A stretch of DNA of 64,000 nt from Streptomyces sp. NBC_01788 (GCF_035917575.1 NZ_CP109090.1:2108001-2172000), one strand, 5' to 3'. Positions 39,152 through 49,063 are shown, numbered from the stretch's first letter. A program made the numbers and translations. The notes: generated by a model from the sequence alone, not told the origin.

Positions 39152-39166
39152 ATACCTGTTAGGTAT
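39152..39166. promoter_or_regulatory. Palindrome between the orphan binding protein and padR, likely PadR operator
   Basis: ATACCTGTTAGGTAT has perfect six-base arms around GTT. It lies 54 bases before the orphan binding protein and 93 bases before padR, in the right place to control both. Confidence 0.6.
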
Positions 39167-39258
39167 GGGCGATACTAGGGCCTGGCGTCAATCTCACGTC
39201 GTCCACCCGGAGACCCCCCGCATGACGCGTCTGACGAGGACCTAGGAGGAGAGCACGC

Positions 39259-39774
39259 GTGCGCCTGCCCCTCCTGGCACTTCTCGCGCGCGGTCCCGCC
39301 CACGGCTACGAGCTGAAGCAGGACCTTGAGCAACTGCTGGGCTCCGCGTACCCTCAGCCGAACGTCGGCCAGATCTACGTGACCCTCGGCCGCCTCGAGA
39401 AGTCGGGACTGATCGAGGGCGAGGAGGTCGAGCAGTCCAGCCGGCCCAACAAGAAGATCTACCACCTCACCGACGCCGGGCGGGAGGAACTGCGCGCCTG
39501 GTTCGAGGAGCCCGAGGACGAACCCCGGGTGCGGGACGAGTTCTTCATGAAGCTCGCCCTCGCCCCGCAGACCGGTCTCGCCGACCAGATCGCTCTCATC
39601 AACAAGCAGCGGCGCCAGTACCTCAACACCATGCGCAGTCTGTCGAAGCTGGCCGCCGCCGAGAACCGGGACAACCGAATCGCCCAACTGCTGATCGAGG
39701 GCGCCATGCTGCACCTTCAAGCCGACCTGGACTGGCTGGAGCGGTGCCAGGAGGAACTGGAGGGGCTGGAGTGA
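39259..39774 (+). CDS. PadR-family transcriptional regulator
   Basis: This 171-residue protein has the PadR winged helix near its N terminus (LPLLALLARGPAHGYELKQDLEQLLGS, then the wing with QIYVTLGRLEKSGLIEGEEVEQSSRPNKKIYHLTDAGREELRAWF) and a C-terminal helical dimer region. GTG 39259 follows an AGGAGGAG site. It overlaps the ABC ATPase gene by four bases (GTGA) and likely represses the exporter it is encoded with. PadR proteins often sense a compound exported by the neighbouring pump. Confidence 0.93.
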   Translation: MRLPLLALLARGPAHGYELKQDLEQLLGSAYPQPNVGQIYVTLGRLEKSGLIEGEEVEQSSRPNKKIYHLTDAGREELRAWFEEPEDEPRVRDEFFMKLALAPQTGLADQIALINKQRRQYLNTMRSLSKLAAAENRDNRIAQLLIEGAMLHLQADLDWLERCQEELEGLE

Positions 39775-40526
39775 GTGACGTCCGAGCTCCGGCGCTGCTG
39801 CGGGCCGAGGGCCTGGTCAAGACGCACCACGGCCAGGGGGCGCCCGCCCGGGCCGTGCGCGGGGTGGATCTGTCGGTGACCCGCGGCGAGTTCGTGGCGG
39901 TCACCGGCCCGTCCGGGGCCGGCAAGTCGACGCTGCTGCATCTGCTCGGCGGGCTGCAGCGGCCGGACGAGGGCAGCATCTGGCTGGACGGCCGGTGCAC
40001 CGACTCCTACGGCGAGGCCCGCTGGGCCGAGGAGCGCCGCAACGGCATCGGGATCGTGTTCCAGTTCTTCAACCTGGTCTCCAACCTGTCCGTCGCCGAC
40101 AACGTCGAGCTGCCCGCCCTGCTCGCCGGCCGCTCGCCGCGGCAGGCACGCGCCGAGCGGGAGGAGCTGCTGGCCGAGCTGGGCCTTGAGGGCAAGGAGC
40201 GCAGCATGCCGGGCGAGCTGTCCGGCGGTGAGCAGCAGCGGGTCGCGCTGGCCCGCGCGCTGGTCAACCACCCTCCGTTGCTGCTCGCCGACGAGCCCGC
40301 CGGCAGCCTCGACAGCAAGGGCACCCGCGAGGTGATGCGGCTGCTGTCCCGCTTCCACGGGCGCGGCCAGACGATCGTGCTGGTCACCCATGACGCCCGG
40401 CTGGCCAGCGCCGCGGACCGGGTGATCAGTTTCTTCGACGGCCGGATCGCCGACGACGCGGAACTGGACGGGACCACGCCGTCGCGGAGCACGGGGATCT
40501 CGGGCGTGCTGGAGCTGAGGGACTGA
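39771..40526 (+). CDS. ABC exporter ATP-binding protein (LolD/MacB type)
   Basis: This 251-residue ATPase has Walker A (GPSGAGKST), signature (LSGGEQQRVALARAL), Walker B (LLLADEPAGSLDS) and the VLVTHD switch. It resembles the ATPases that work with FtsX-type permeases. The start GTG 39771 overlaps the padR stop. It is the second gene of the padR-ATPase-permease operon; the substrate is unknown and may be a drug, lipid or peptide. Confidence 0.93.
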   Translation: MSDVRAPALLRAEGLVKTHHGQGAPARAVRGVDLSVTRGEFVAVTGPSGAGKSTLLHLLGGLQRPDEGSIWLDGRCTDSYGEARWAEERRNGIGIVFQFFNLVSNLSVADNVELPALLAGRSPRQARAEREELLAELGLEGKERSMPGELSGGEQQRVALARALVNHPPLLLADEPAGSLDSKGTREVMRLLSRFHGRGQTIVLVTHDARLASAADRVISFFDGRIADDAELDGTTPSRSTGISGVLELRD

Positions 40527-40611
40527 GTGCGGTGTACGACCACCTGATGTGCTCGGGTCACGGCCGCAGGGCATGCCCGGGTCCGCGTTCCGGACCGAGG
40601 GGCTGAGGGCC

Positions 40612-42894
40612 GTGCGAGCCACGTTGCGCTGGGCGCACTCCGATCTGCGCACCCACCGCGGGGAGGCGCTGTTCATCGCGCTGGCCACGACCGGCATCGT
40701 CGCCTCGCTGCTGCTGGCCACCGCGTTGTTCGGCTACGCCACCAACCCCTGGCAGCGGGTCTTCACCCAGTCCAACGGGGCCCATGTGTGGCTGCACACG
40801 GCGCGGTCCGCCGAGACGGAGCGGCTCGCCGCGCTGGACGGCGTCGAGTCGGTCACCGACGCCTACCTCATCGAGTCCGCCACCGTCGTCTCCCGCGGCA
40901 CCCGCGCCACCGTGGAGCTGCGCGGCACGCCGTCGCTGCCCACCGTGGGCCGCCCGCTGCTCACCGCCGGGCACTGGCCGGCCGCCGGGGAGCCGGACGG
41001 CGTGGTTCTGGAGAGCCGCCTGGCCAGCGCGCTGCTGGCCGAGCCCGGTGACACGCTCGTCCTGCCCGGCACCGGGCGCACGCTCAGCGTGGTGGGCATC
41101 GCCGACAGCGCCGAACCCCGCTACGGCCCCGGCGAGCAGCCGGGGCTGGTGTGGGCGCGGCCGTCCGCAGTGCGCGAGCCCGGCGGACGGGTGGTCGGAC
41201 TGCGGCTGACCGATCCCGACGACACGGACTACGCCGTGCAGCGCGCCGTCACCGTGCTGGGCGCCGGCGTGGTCGGCGAGGTGTCCACCTGGCAGCAGGC
41301 GCGGGCCGAGGCGCAGGGCGACAACCGGCTGCTCGGGCAGGTGCTGGGCCTGTTCGGGCTGGGCGCGCTGATCGCGGCCGGGCTGGCGGTGCACGGCGCG
41401 ATCGGCACCCGTATCCGGGGGCATCTGCGGGACATCTCGGTGCTCAAGGCGATCGGTTTCACACCCGCCCAGGTGGTCCGGATCTTCCTGCTCCAGCATG
41501 TGGCGTACGCCCTGCTGGGCGCCGTGGCCGCGGTGGTGCTCACCGAGGGGCTGGGCGCGCGGATACCGGGCCGGCTCGGCGACGCGGTGGGGGTGTGGCA
41601 GGGCCTGCCGGACCACACGGTGGCGATGGTCGCGGTCCCGGTGGGAGCGGTGCTGTTCATCGGCGCGGTGACCGGGCTCGCGGCGTGGCGGGCGGGCCGG
41701 GTGCCGCCGGTCCCGGTGCCGCGCCCCACGGCGGTGCCGGGCGGCGGGCTGACCGCGGCCGCCCGTAGGGCGCTGGGTCTGCGTCTGCCGCCCGCGCTCG
41801 TCCTGGGCTGGCACCGGGCCTTCACCCGCCGTCCGCGCACCTTCGCCACGGTGGGACGGCTGGCGCTGCCGCTGCTGCTGATGGTGGTGGCGATGAGTGC
41901 CTGGACCACGATCGACCGCTTCCACAGCAGGCCGGAGGAGCTGGGGCTGCCGGCCGCGCTCACCGTCCGCCCCGACAGCGCCCTGGACGACCGCGAGGCG
42001 CGGGAGCTGCTGGCGCGGGAGCCCGGGGTCGCCGCCGTCTACCCCGGGGTGGAGGTGGCCGCCCTGGTCCCCGGCCAGACGGCCACGATCGCCCTGCGGG
42101 GCCTGGGCACCCGCGAGGCCCCCTACCCGTTCGCCCTCGCCGAGGGCCGCCGCGCGAACGGCCCCGATGAAGCGGTGGCCGGGCAGGGCCTGCTGGACCT
42201 GCTCGACGTCACGGTCGGCGACTGGGTGCGCATGACGGTGGGCGACCAGCCGCAGATCCTGCACATCGTCGGCCGCAGCATCGAGCCGGAGAACGCCGGC
42301 CGGGTCATCTCCACGTCCCTGGACACCCTGCACGAGAACGACCCGAACCTCAGCCCCACTTTCTACCAGCTCCGCCTGGACCCGGGCGCCGATCCGCGCC
42401 ACGTCGCCACGGCCCTGTCCGCCACCGCCCACGGCCACCTGGACGTCCACCCGGTGACCAATCCGGCCGACGGCCTGTCGTCGATGCGCGCGGTCATCGT
42501 GGGCCTGATCTGCGTCCTGGCCCTGATCGGTCTGATCGAGCTCCTCTCCGCGATCGGCGGCACGATCCGCGAGGGCGAACGGGACCTCCTGGCCCTCAAG
42601 GCCATCGGTCTCTCCCCCCGCCAGATCACCGCGATCACGGTGACCTCGACCAGCTGTACCGCTCTGGCCGCGGCGGCCACCGCAACCGTCCTGGCCCTCC
42701 CCCTGTCCGACTGGCTGATCAACGCCCAGGGCCACTCCAGCGGCATCGGCGCCGGGATCGCCAGACCCCCTTCCCCGCTCCTGCTCCTCCTCTTCGTCAC
42801 CGCGGCCACCCTCGGCGCCGCAGCCCTCTCCACCCTCCCCGCCACACGCGCCTCCCATCGCCGCCAGGCGGACACACTGTCGGCGGTGGCCTGA
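40612..42894 (+). CDS. FtsX-like ABC permease, 760 aa
   Basis: This membrane protein has two FtsX/MacB-type permease domains, each with extracellular parts (an early one around residues 60-190) and C-terminal transmembrane helices ending LLFVTAATLGAAALSTLPATRASHRRQ. I chose GTG 40612 because GAGGGG lies nine bases before it and the protein then begins at RATLRWAHSDLRTHRGEALF, where such permeases usually start; ATG 40549 and 40573 remain possible. It pairs with the ATPase encoded 85 bases before. Confidence 0.88.
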   Translation: MRATLRWAHSDLRTHRGEALFIALATTGIVASLLLATALFGYATNPWQRVFTQSNGAHVWLHTARSAETERLAALDGVESVTDAYLIESATVVSRGTRATVELRGTPSLPTVGRPLLTAGHWPAAGEPDGVVLESRLASALLAEPGDTLVLPGTGRTLSVVGIADSAEPRYGPGEQPGLVWARPSAVREPGGRVVGLRLTDPDDTDYAVQRAVTVLGAGVVGEVSTWQQARAEAQGDNRLLGQVLGLFGLGALIAAGLAVHGAIGTRIRGHLRDISVLKAIGFTPAQVVRIFLLQHVAYALLGAVAAVVLTEGLGARIPGRLGDAVGVWQGLPDHTVAMVAVPVGAVLFIGAVTGLAAWRAGRVPPVPVPRPTAVPGGGLTAAARRALGLRLPPALVLGWHRAFTRRPRTFATVGRLALPLLLMVVAMSAWTTIDRFHSRPEELGLPAALTVRPDSALDDREARELLAREPGVAAVYPGVEVAALVPGQTATIALRGLGTREAPYPFALAEGRRANGPDEAVAGQGLLDLLDVTVGDWVRMTVGDQPQILHIVGRSIEPENAGRVISTSLDTLHENDPNLSPTFYQLRLDPGADPRHVATALSATAHGHLDVHPVTNPADGLSSMRAVIVGLICVLALIGLIELLSAIGGTIREGERDLLALKAIGLSPRQITAITVTSTSCTALAAAATATVLALPLSDWLINAQGHSSGIGAGIARPPSPLLLLLFVTAATLGAAALSTLPATRASHRRQADTLSAVA

Positions 42895-42989
42895 CCACGC
42901 GGGGGCCGGGAGCCGGGGCGGATCCCCCGGGCCTCGGAGGTTCCGGGCCCGGGGCTCCGCTCCGGCGTGACGGGGGGTGGGAGAAGGGG

Positions 42990-44642
42990 TCAGCGGGAGC
43001 GGAGGGCGCGGTACTTGGCGACCAGGGTGGTCGTGGAGGGGTCCAGTCCCTCCACCCGCGCCCCCTCGGCCAGCGCCGGTTCCACCCGCTTCGCCAGGAC
43101 CTTGCCCAGCTCGACTCCCCACTGGTCGAAGGAGTCGATGTTCCAGACGGCGCCCTGGACGAACACCTTGTGCTCGTACAGGGCGATCAGCTGACCCAGC
43201 ACCGACGGAGTCAGCTCGCGCGCAAGGATCGTGGTCGTGGGGTGGTTCCCGCGGAAGGTCTTGTGCGGCACCAGCTCGGCGGGCACCCCCTCCGCCCGAA
43301 CCTCCTCCGGCGTCTTGCCGAAGGCCAGCGCCTGGGTCTGCGCGAAGAAGTTGGCCATCAGCAGATCGTGCTGCGCCCGGAGTTCACCGCTCAGCTCGGC
43401 CACCGGCTCGGCGAAGCCGATGAAGTCCGCCGGGATCAGCTTCGTACCCTGGTGGATCAACTGGTAGTACGCGTGCTGCCCGTTCGTGCCGGGCGTCCCC
43501 CACACCACCGGCCCGGTCTGCCACCCCACCGGCTCCCCGTCCCGCTGCACGGACTTCCCGTTGGACTCCATGTCCAGCTGCTGGAGATACGCGGTGAACT
43601 TCGACAGATAGTGGGAGTACGGCAGCACCGCATGCGACTGCGCGTCATGGAAGTTGCCGTACCAGATACCCAGCAGCCCCAGCAGCAGCGGCACGTTGGA
43701 CTCGGGCGGCGCGGTCCTGAAGTGCTCGTCGACGAGACGGAAGCCGTCCAGCATCTCCCGGAACCGGTCCGGCCCGATCGCGATCATCAGGGACAGGCCG
43801 ATCGCGGAGTCGTACGAGTACCGCCCCCCGACCCAGTCCCAGAACTCGAACATGTTCTCGACGTCGATGCCGAACCCGGACACCTTCTCCGTGTTCGTGG
43901 ACAGCGCCACGAAGTGCCGGGCGACCGCCTCCGGGCCGGCCTTCAGCTCGCTCAGCAGCCAGTTGCGCGCCGACGTGGCGTTGGTGATCGTCTCGATGGT
44001 GGTGAACGTCTTGGAGGCGATGACGAACAGCGTCTCCGACGCGTCCAGATCCCGCACGGCCTCGTGCAGGTCCGCGCCGTCGACGTTCGACACGAACCGC
44101 ACCGTCAGACCGCGGTCGGTATAGGCCCGCAGCGCCTCGTACGCCATCGCGGGCCCCAGGTCGGAGCCGCCGATGCCGACGTTGACCACATTGCGGATCC
44201 GCTTGCCGGTGTGCCCAATCCACTCCCCCGACCGCACCCGGTGGGCGAAGTCGCTCATCTTGTCGAGGACCGCGTGCACCCCCGGAACGACGTTCTCCCC
44301 GTCGACCTCGATCACCGCGTCCCGTGGCGCGCGCAACGCCGTGTGCAGCACGGCCCGGTCCTCGGTGACGTTGATCCTCGCGCCGCGGAACATGGCGTCC
44401 CGCAGCCCGAACACGTCCGTCGCGGCGGCCAGCTCCCGCAGCAGCCGCAGCGTCTCGTCGGTGACGAGATGCTTGGAGTAGTCGACGTACAGATCACCGA
44501 CCTGGAGGGCGTACGCCTCGCCGCGCTCCGGGTGGGCCGCGAACAGATCGCGCAGACCGGTGTCGGCGAGCTCCTCACGGTGCCTGGCCAGAGCGGTCCA
44601 CTCCGGCCTCTGGTTGAGCCTGGTACGGGCGTCTGCGTTCAT
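42990..44642 (-). CDS. pgi: Glucose-6-phosphate isomerase
   Basis: Pgi converts glucose-6-phosphate and fructose-6-phosphate, joining glycolysis with the pentose-phosphate pathway. The 550-residue protein has [11 protein letters not shown], the phosphate-binding region [33 protein letters not shown] with the catalytic Glu near it, and the C-terminal [14 protein letters not shown] signature. The start ATG 44642 gives the standard N terminus. It ends far from pgl, separated by the sugar/PadR island. Confidence 0.96.
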   Translation of the reverse strand: MNADARTRLNQRPEWTALARHREELADTGLRDLFAAHPERGEAYALQVGDLYVDYSKHLVTDETLRLLRELAAATDVFGLRDAMFRGARINVTEDRAVLHTALRAPRDAVIEVDGENVVPGVHAVLDKMSDFAHRVRSGEWIGHTGKRIRNVVNVGIGGSDLGPAMAYEALRAYTDRGLTVRFVSNVDGADLHEAVRDLDASETLFVIASKTFTTIETITNATSARNWLLSELKAGPEAVARHFVALSTNTEKVSGFGIDVENMFEFWDWVGGRYSYDSAIGLSLMIAIGPDRFREMLDGFRLVDEHFRTAPPESNVPLLLGLLGIWYGNFHDAQSHAVLPYSHYLSKFTAYLQQLDMESNGKSVQRDGEPVGWQTGPVVWGTPGTNGQHAYYQLIHQGTKLIPADFIGFAEPVAELSGELRAQHDLLMANFFAQTQALAFGKTPEEVRAEGVPAELVPHKTFRGNHPTTTILARELTPSVLGQLIALYEHKVFVQGAVWNIDSFDQWGVELGKVLAKRVEPALAEGARVEGLDPSTTTLVAKYRALRSR

Positions 44643-44708
44643 TCGGACCTCAGCCTTCTTTCCTAGCTGTCCTGCGTCCTTGCCCCGCTGCCGCTCCAAC
44701 CTAGTTGA

Positions 44709-45989
44709 TCAGCGGGTGACATGAGCCGTCGTCACGCCGTCGTCCGGCGCAACAACGAGTACGTCGGCACGGCGCACGGGTATCAGCGCGACCACGGAAA
44801 GGACGAAGAAGCCGGCCGTGAGCAGCGCCGGCCAGTTCGGCCCCCACACCGCGGCGACGGCCCCGCCGAGCACCGCCCCGAGCGGTGCCCCGGCCACCGC
44901 CAGGGTGCGGAAGGCCGCGCTGACCCGGCCCAGCATCCCGGCGGGGCTGCGCTGCTGCATCAGCGTCGTCGTGTTGACGTTCCACACCATGCCCATCAGC
45001 CCGAACACGGCCAGCGCGGCCACCGCGACGGCCAGGCTGCGCACCAGTCCCACGACCGCCAGCGCGGCGATCTGCACCACGCCGGCCAGCAGTACGGCCC
45101 GCATCCGCCCGAGCCGGGCCACGATCGGCCGGTTGGCCCCTCCACCGGCCAGGCTGCCCAGCGTGTACGCCGTCAGCGCCATCGCGTACCCCTTGGTGCC
45201 CGCGCCGAGCCAGGCGGTCACCACGACCACCAGGGTGGCGATGAGCGCGCCCATCCCGACGTTGCACAGCGCGGTGGCGGCGCACAGCCCGCGCAGGGCC
45301 CTGTCCCGCCCGAGGGCGCGCAGTCCGTCGGCCGTCTCCCGCCGCAGCGTGCTCCCCGCGGGTCTCGGCTTCCGCTCGGGCGCGGAAACCCGCAGGGAGG
45401 CCACGAGCGCGGCGGCGGCCAGGAAGGTGACCGCGTCGGCCGCGAAGGGAACGGCGACCCCCGCGGCGATCAGCAGGGGCACGACCGGGCCGCCCAGCAG
45501 CCCGCCCGCGAGGCGCTGCCCGGTCATCAGACGGGCGTTGGCCGTGCCCAGTGCCTCGGGCCCCACCAGGACGGGCAGCAAAGCCGTGGCGGCGTTGTCG
45601 AAGAGCGTCTGGAGCGTGGTCAGGGCGAAGGCCAGGGCGATCAGCAGGCCGATCGAGGCATGCCCGAGGGCCACGGCCAGCGCGAACCCGGCGACCAGCA
45701 GGCCCCGTACCGTGTCCGCCACCCACATCGCGCGCCGCTGGTCCACCCGGTCCGCGACGGCGCCACCGAGCAGCCCGAAGACGATCCAGGGCAGATACCC
45801 GCAGGCCGTGACGGAGGCGATGAGCAGCGGGTCGTCGGTCAGGGACAGGGCGAGCAGCGGCAGCGCGACCGTACGCAGCGCGTCGCCGAAGCTGGAGAGC
45901 ACGGCGGCGCTCCACAGCCGTCCGAATCCGCCGCGCCAGGCCGGCACACCCGCGCCGACGGCCTCACGCCCGGCCTCCGCCCCCGTCAT
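44709..45989 (-). CDS. MFS transporter (EntS/MDR-like)
   Basis: This 426-residue membrane protein has about 12 helices, begins with GFGRLWSAAVLSSFGDALRTVALPLLALSLT and contains the loop GLLGGAVADRVDQRRAMWVADTVRG between helices 2 and 3, which is the MFS motif A region. It falls with the EntS-type group of siderophore/drug exporters. The start ATG 45989 was chosen over an upstream frame that reads as non-coding. It precedes pgi by 66 bases on the same strand. Confidence 0.9.
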   Translation of the reverse strand: MTGAEAGREAVGAGVPAWRGGFGRLWSAAVLSSFGDALRTVALPLLALSLTDDPLLIASVTACGYLPWIVFGLLGGAVADRVDQRRAMWVADTVRGLLVAGFALAVALGHASIGLLIALAFALTTLQTLFDNAATALLPVLVGPEALGTANARLMTGQRLAGGLLGGPVVPLLIAAGVAVPFAADAVTFLAAAALVASLRVSAPERKPRPAGSTLRRETADGLRALGRDRALRGLCAATALCNVGMGALIATLVVVVTAWLGAGTKGYAMALTAYTLGSLAGGGANRPIVARLGRMRAVLLAGVVQIAALAVVGLVRSLAVAVAALAVFGLMGMVWNVNTTTLMQQRSPAGMLGRVSAAFRTLAVAGAPLGAVLGGAVAAVWGPNWPALLTAGFFVLSVVALIPVRRADVLVVAPDDGVTTAHVTR

Positions 45990-46127
45990 GGCTCCCCCTC
46001 CGCTCACGATTCGCCGATGCACAAACCGTAGAGGGCACCACTGACAATCGGTCCGCGACGGCCGGGCCGCCCGGATACGCAGCAGGTCCGGCCCCGCACC
46101 CGTAGGCGGCCGACCGGACCTCAAGTC

Positions 46128-46463
46128 CTAGATCTCGCCCCGCAGTTTGGCGAGCGCCTCGGCGAGGATCGCCTCACCGTCCGCGTCGCTGCGCCGCTCC
46201 CGCACATAGGCCAGGTGCGTCTTGTAGGGCTCGGTGCGCGGCGGGGCCGGCGGGTTGTCCTGGTCCTGACCGGCCGGGAAACCACAGCGCGGGCAGTCCC
46301 AGGTGTCGGGAACCTGCGCGTCGCTGGCGAAGCTCGGCTGGGTCTCGTGTCCGTTGGAGCACCAGAAGGAGATGCGCAGACGCGGCGCGGACTCGCCACG
46401 CTCGGCCTCGCCCATCGGCCCCGCCCCGACCCGGCTTCCTCGGATCGCGTTGCCACTTGCCAC
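46128..46463 (-). CDS. RbpA-like RNA polymerase-binding protein
   Basis: This 111-residue protein matches the RbpA family that binds sigma factor and stabilises promoter complexes: a basic N-terminal segment (NAIRGSRVGAGPMGEAERGE), a zinc-binding-type core with CSNGHE and WDCPRCGFP, and the C-terminal sigma-binding helix (YKTHLAYVRERRSDADGEAILAEALAKLRG). The main Streptomyces RbpA has a different sequence in my memory, so this is probably a paralogue. A hairpin lies upstream, between it and secG. Confidence 0.85.
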   Translation of the reverse strand: MASGNAIRGSRVGAGPMGEAERGESAPRLRISFWCSNGHETQPSFASDAQVPDTWDCPRCGFPAGQDQDNPPAPPRTEPYKTHLAYVRERRSDADGEAILAEALAKLRGEI

Positions 46464-46586
46464 GGTCGTAACTCCCTGCGTGATGGTGCCGCGAAGCGGG
46501 TCGGCCTGCCGCTCCGCCGCGAGCGCCTCAGTCTACGTAAGGCCCAACGCGCGTCCAGTGATGGGAGTTACCGCTCCCACACAGAC

Positions 46587-46640
46587 GCAAGCCCCATGAT
46601 AGGCCGCGCCCGGGAGCGCGTACCGACCATGGGGCCTTGC
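46587..46640 (-). terminator. Compound hairpin between secG and the RbpA-like gene
   Basis: GCAAGCCCCATG (46587-46598) pairs with CATGGGGCCTTGC (46628-46640) with one bulged base. A second small GC stem lies in the loop. It follows secG by 34 bases and can end its transcript. Confidence 0.65.
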
Positions 46641-46673
46641 GTACGGAATGCGCGGTACCGGCGCAGCCGCTCG

Positions 46674-46910
46674 TCAGCTGCTCGTCTTCATCAGGATGCC
46701 GAGCACGATGATGCAGGCGAGCCACAGCAGGCCGATCACCACGGTGATGCGGTCGAGGTTGCGCTCGGCGACCGAGGAGCCGCCGACGGACGACTGCATG
46801 CCGCCACCGAACATGTCGGAGAGGCCGCCGCCCTTCCCCTTGTGCATCAGCACCAGCAGCATCAGCAGCAGGCTGAAGACGATCAGGGCGATCGAGAACC
46901 CCAAAACCAC
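46674..46910 (-). CDS. secG: Preprotein translocase subunit SecG
   Basis: SecG is a small part of the SecYEG membrane channel that moves unfolded proteins across the membrane. The 78-residue protein has two hydrophobic helices (about residues 4-22 and 55-73) with a glycine-rich loop (KGKGGGLSDMFGGGMQSSVGG) typical of this family. It lies downstream of the tpiA gene on the same strand, with a terminator between them. SecG beside tpiA and pgk is common in bacteria. Confidence 0.93.
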   Translation of the reverse strand: MVLGFSIALIVFSLLLMLLVLMHKGKGGGLSDMFGGGMQSSVGGSSVAERNLDRITVVIGLLWLACIIVLGILMKTSS

Positions 46911-47014
46911 GGCTGGACCAACTTCCTCGGATTCGGATGGACGACAGGGTGTGGCAGGCCGTGCCTACCATGCCCCCGCAAGAGTACGACGGATCGCCGC
47001 CCGCGCATACTCAC

Positions 47015-47045
47015 GGCCCGGCCCGCCGTGCGCGGCGGGCCCGGC
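47015..47045 (-). terminator. Hairpin after tpiA
   Basis: GGCCCGGCCCGCCG pairs with CGGCGGGCCCGGC with one internal mismatch, about 24 bases past the tpiA stop. It may reduce transcription into secG. Confidence 0.7.
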
Positions 47046-47068
47046 TCACCGCCTGCGGCGGCCTCGGC

Positions 47069-47845
47069 TCACTGCTCGCCGAAGCGGACGATCTTGACGA
47101 ACTCGTCCGTGTCCAGCGAGGCACCGCCGACCAGGGCGCCGTCGATGTCCTCCTGCGCCATGATCTCGGCGACGTTGCCCGACTTCACCGAGCCGCCGTA
47201 CTGGATGCGCACCTGGTCGGCGACCTCCTGCGAGTACAGCTCGGCGAGCTTGCCGCGGATGGCGCCGCAGACCTCCTGGGCATCCGCCGCACCGCAGACC
47301 TTGCCGGTGCCGATGGCCCAGACGGGCTCGTAGGCGATCACGATCGACTCGGCCTGCTCGGCCGGGAGGTCCTTCAGACCCCCCTCGACCTGGGCGAGTG
47401 TGTGCGCGACGTGGTCGCCCGCGTCACGGACGTCCAACTCCTCGCCGACACACAGGATCGGGGTCAGGCCGTGCTTGTAGGCGGCCTTGACCTTGGCGTT
47501 CACCAGCTCGTCGGTCTCGTTGTGGTACTGCCGGCGCTCGGAGTGGCCGATCACCACGAAGGTGCACTTCAGCTTGGCCAGCATCGGGCCGGAGATCTCG
47601 CCGGTGTAGGCACCCGAGTCGTGCGCCGAGACGTCCTGGGCGCCGTACTTGATCTTGAGCTTGTCACCGTCGACCAGCGTCTGCACGGAGCGCAGGTCGG
47701 TGAAGGGCGGCAGGACGGCGACCTCTACGGCCTCGTAGTCCTTGTCGGCCAGGGCGAAGGCGAGCTTCTGGACGTGTGCGATGGCCTCGAGGTGGTTGAG
47801 GTTCATCTTCCAGTTGCCCGCCATCAGCGGCGTGCGCGTGCTCAT
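47069..47845 (-). CDS. tpiA: Triosephosphate isomerase
   Basis: TpiA interconverts dihydroxyacetone phosphate and glyceraldehyde-3-phosphate. The 258-residue protein has the N-terminal Asn/Lys site GNWKMN, the catalytic His region VIGHSERR, the catalytic Glu in [12 protein letters not shown] and the phosphate loop GGSVKSGNV. The gene follows pgk by six bases and the two are surely co-transcribed. Confidence 0.97.
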   Translation of the reverse strand: MSTRTPLMAGNWKMNLNHLEAIAHVQKLAFALADKDYEAVEVAVLPPFTDLRSVQTLVDGDKLKIKYGAQDVSAHDSGAYTGEISGPMLAKLKCTFVVIGHSERRQYHNETDELVNAKVKAAYKHGLTPILCVGEELDVRDAGDHVAHTLAQVEGGLKDLPAEQAESIVIAYEPVWAIGTGKVCGAADAQEVCGAIRGKLAELYSQEVADQVRIQYGGSVKSGNVAEIMAQEDIDGALVGGASLDTDEFVKIVRFGEQ

Positions 47846-47851
47846 ACGGTT

Positions 47852-49063
47852 TCAGTCCTCCAGTGCGGCGAGGCCGGGGAGCGTCTTGCCCTCGAGGTAT
47901 TCGAGGGAGGCGCCGCCGCCGGTCGAGATGTGGCCGAATGCCGACTCGTCGAAGCCCAGCGTACGGACGGCTGCGGCGGAGTCGCCGCCGCCCACGACGG
48001 TGAAGCCGTCCGAGTCGACGAGGGCCTGGGCGACCGCCCTGGTGCCCTCGGCGAAGTCGGGGTGCTCGAAGACGCCCATCGGGCCGTTCCAGAAGACGGT
48101 GGCGGCGTCAGCGAGCTTCGCGGCGTACAGCTTGCGGGACTCCGGGCCGATGTCCAGGCCCAGCTGGTCGGCCGGCATGGCGTCCGCGGCGACCGCGGTG
48201 GGGTGGACGGGGGCCTTGGCCTTCAGGTCCGGGAATTCGGGCGAGACCAGCGTGTCCACCGGCAGGATCAGCTCGACGCCGGTCTTCTCGGCGCGCTCGA
48301 TGTACTCCCTGACGGCCGGGAGCTGGTCCTCCTGCACGAGGGACTTGCCGATCTCGTGGCCCTGGGCCTTGAGGAAGGTGTACGCCATGCCGCCGCCGAT
48401 GAGCAGGCGGTCGGCCCTGCCGAGCAGCTCGTCGATGACGGCGAGCTTGTCGGAGACCTTGGCGCCGCCGAGCGCGACGACGTAGGGCCGCCGGACATCC
48501 TCGGTGAGCTTCTTCAGAACGCCGACCTCGGTGCTGATGAGGTAGCCGGCGTAGTGCGGGAGACGGGCCGGCAGGTCGTAGACGGAGGCGTGCTTGCGGT
48601 GCACCGCGCCGAATCCGTCGCCGACGTAGACGTCCGCGAGGGCGGCGAGCCGGTCGGCGAACTCGCCGCGCTCGGTGTCGCCCTTGGCCGTCTCGCCGGG
48701 GTTGAACCGCAGGTTCTCGATGACCGCGACCTGGCCGGGCTGCAGGCCGTCCACGGCGTCGTGGGCGGCCGGGCCGACGGTGTCCTGGGCGAACGCCACG
48801 GGCGCGCCCAGGAGTTCGCCGAGCCGCTCGGCGGCGGGCAGCAGCGAGAAGGCCGGGTCCGGGGCGCCCTTGGGGCGGCCCAGGTGGGAGGCGACGACCA
48901 CCTTGGCGCCGGCTTCGGCGAGGGCCTTGACGGTGGGCAGGACGGCGCGGATGCGGCCGTCGTCGGTGATGACACCGTCGGCCAACGGCACGTTGAGGTC
49001 GGCGCGGACGAAGACCCGCTTGCCGTCCACGCCTTCGGAGAGAAGTTCGTCGATCGTCTTCAT
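47852..49063 (-). CDS. pgk: Phosphoglycerate kinase
   Basis: Pgk makes ATP from 1,3-bisphosphoglycerate. The 403-residue protein has the substrate-binding RADLNVPLADG motif, the SHLGRPKG loop and the hinge/nucleotide-binding GGAKVSDKLAVIDELL and VVGGGDSAAAV motifs. The start ATG 49063 is clear. It is the first of the pgk-tpiA pair; gap lies upstream with its own terminator. Confidence 0.97.
   Translation of the reverse strand: MKTIDELLSEGVDGKRVFVRADLNVPLADGVITDDGRIRAVLPTVKALAEAGAKVVVASHLGRPKGAPDPAFSLLPAAERLGELLGAPVAFAQDTVGPAAHDAVDGLQPGQVAVIENLRFNPGETAKGDTERGEFADRLAALADVYVGDGFGAVHRKHASVYDLPARLPHYAGYLISTEVGVLKKLTEDVRRPYVVALGGAKVSDKLAVIDELLGRADRLLIGGGMAYTFLKAQGHEIGKSLVQEDQLPAVREYIERAEKTGVELILPVDTLVSPEFPDLKAKAPVHPTAVAADAMPADQLGLDIGPESRKLYAAKLADAATVFWNGPMGVFEHPDFAEGTRAVAQALVDSDGFTVVGGGDSAAAVRTLGFDESAFGHISTGGGASLEYLEGKTLPGLAALED

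Noticed and set aside
42895..42989. GC-rich hairpins between the FtsX-like permease and pgi
   Set aside because: Several alternative partial stems are possible but none is long and perfect, so I did not call a terminator.
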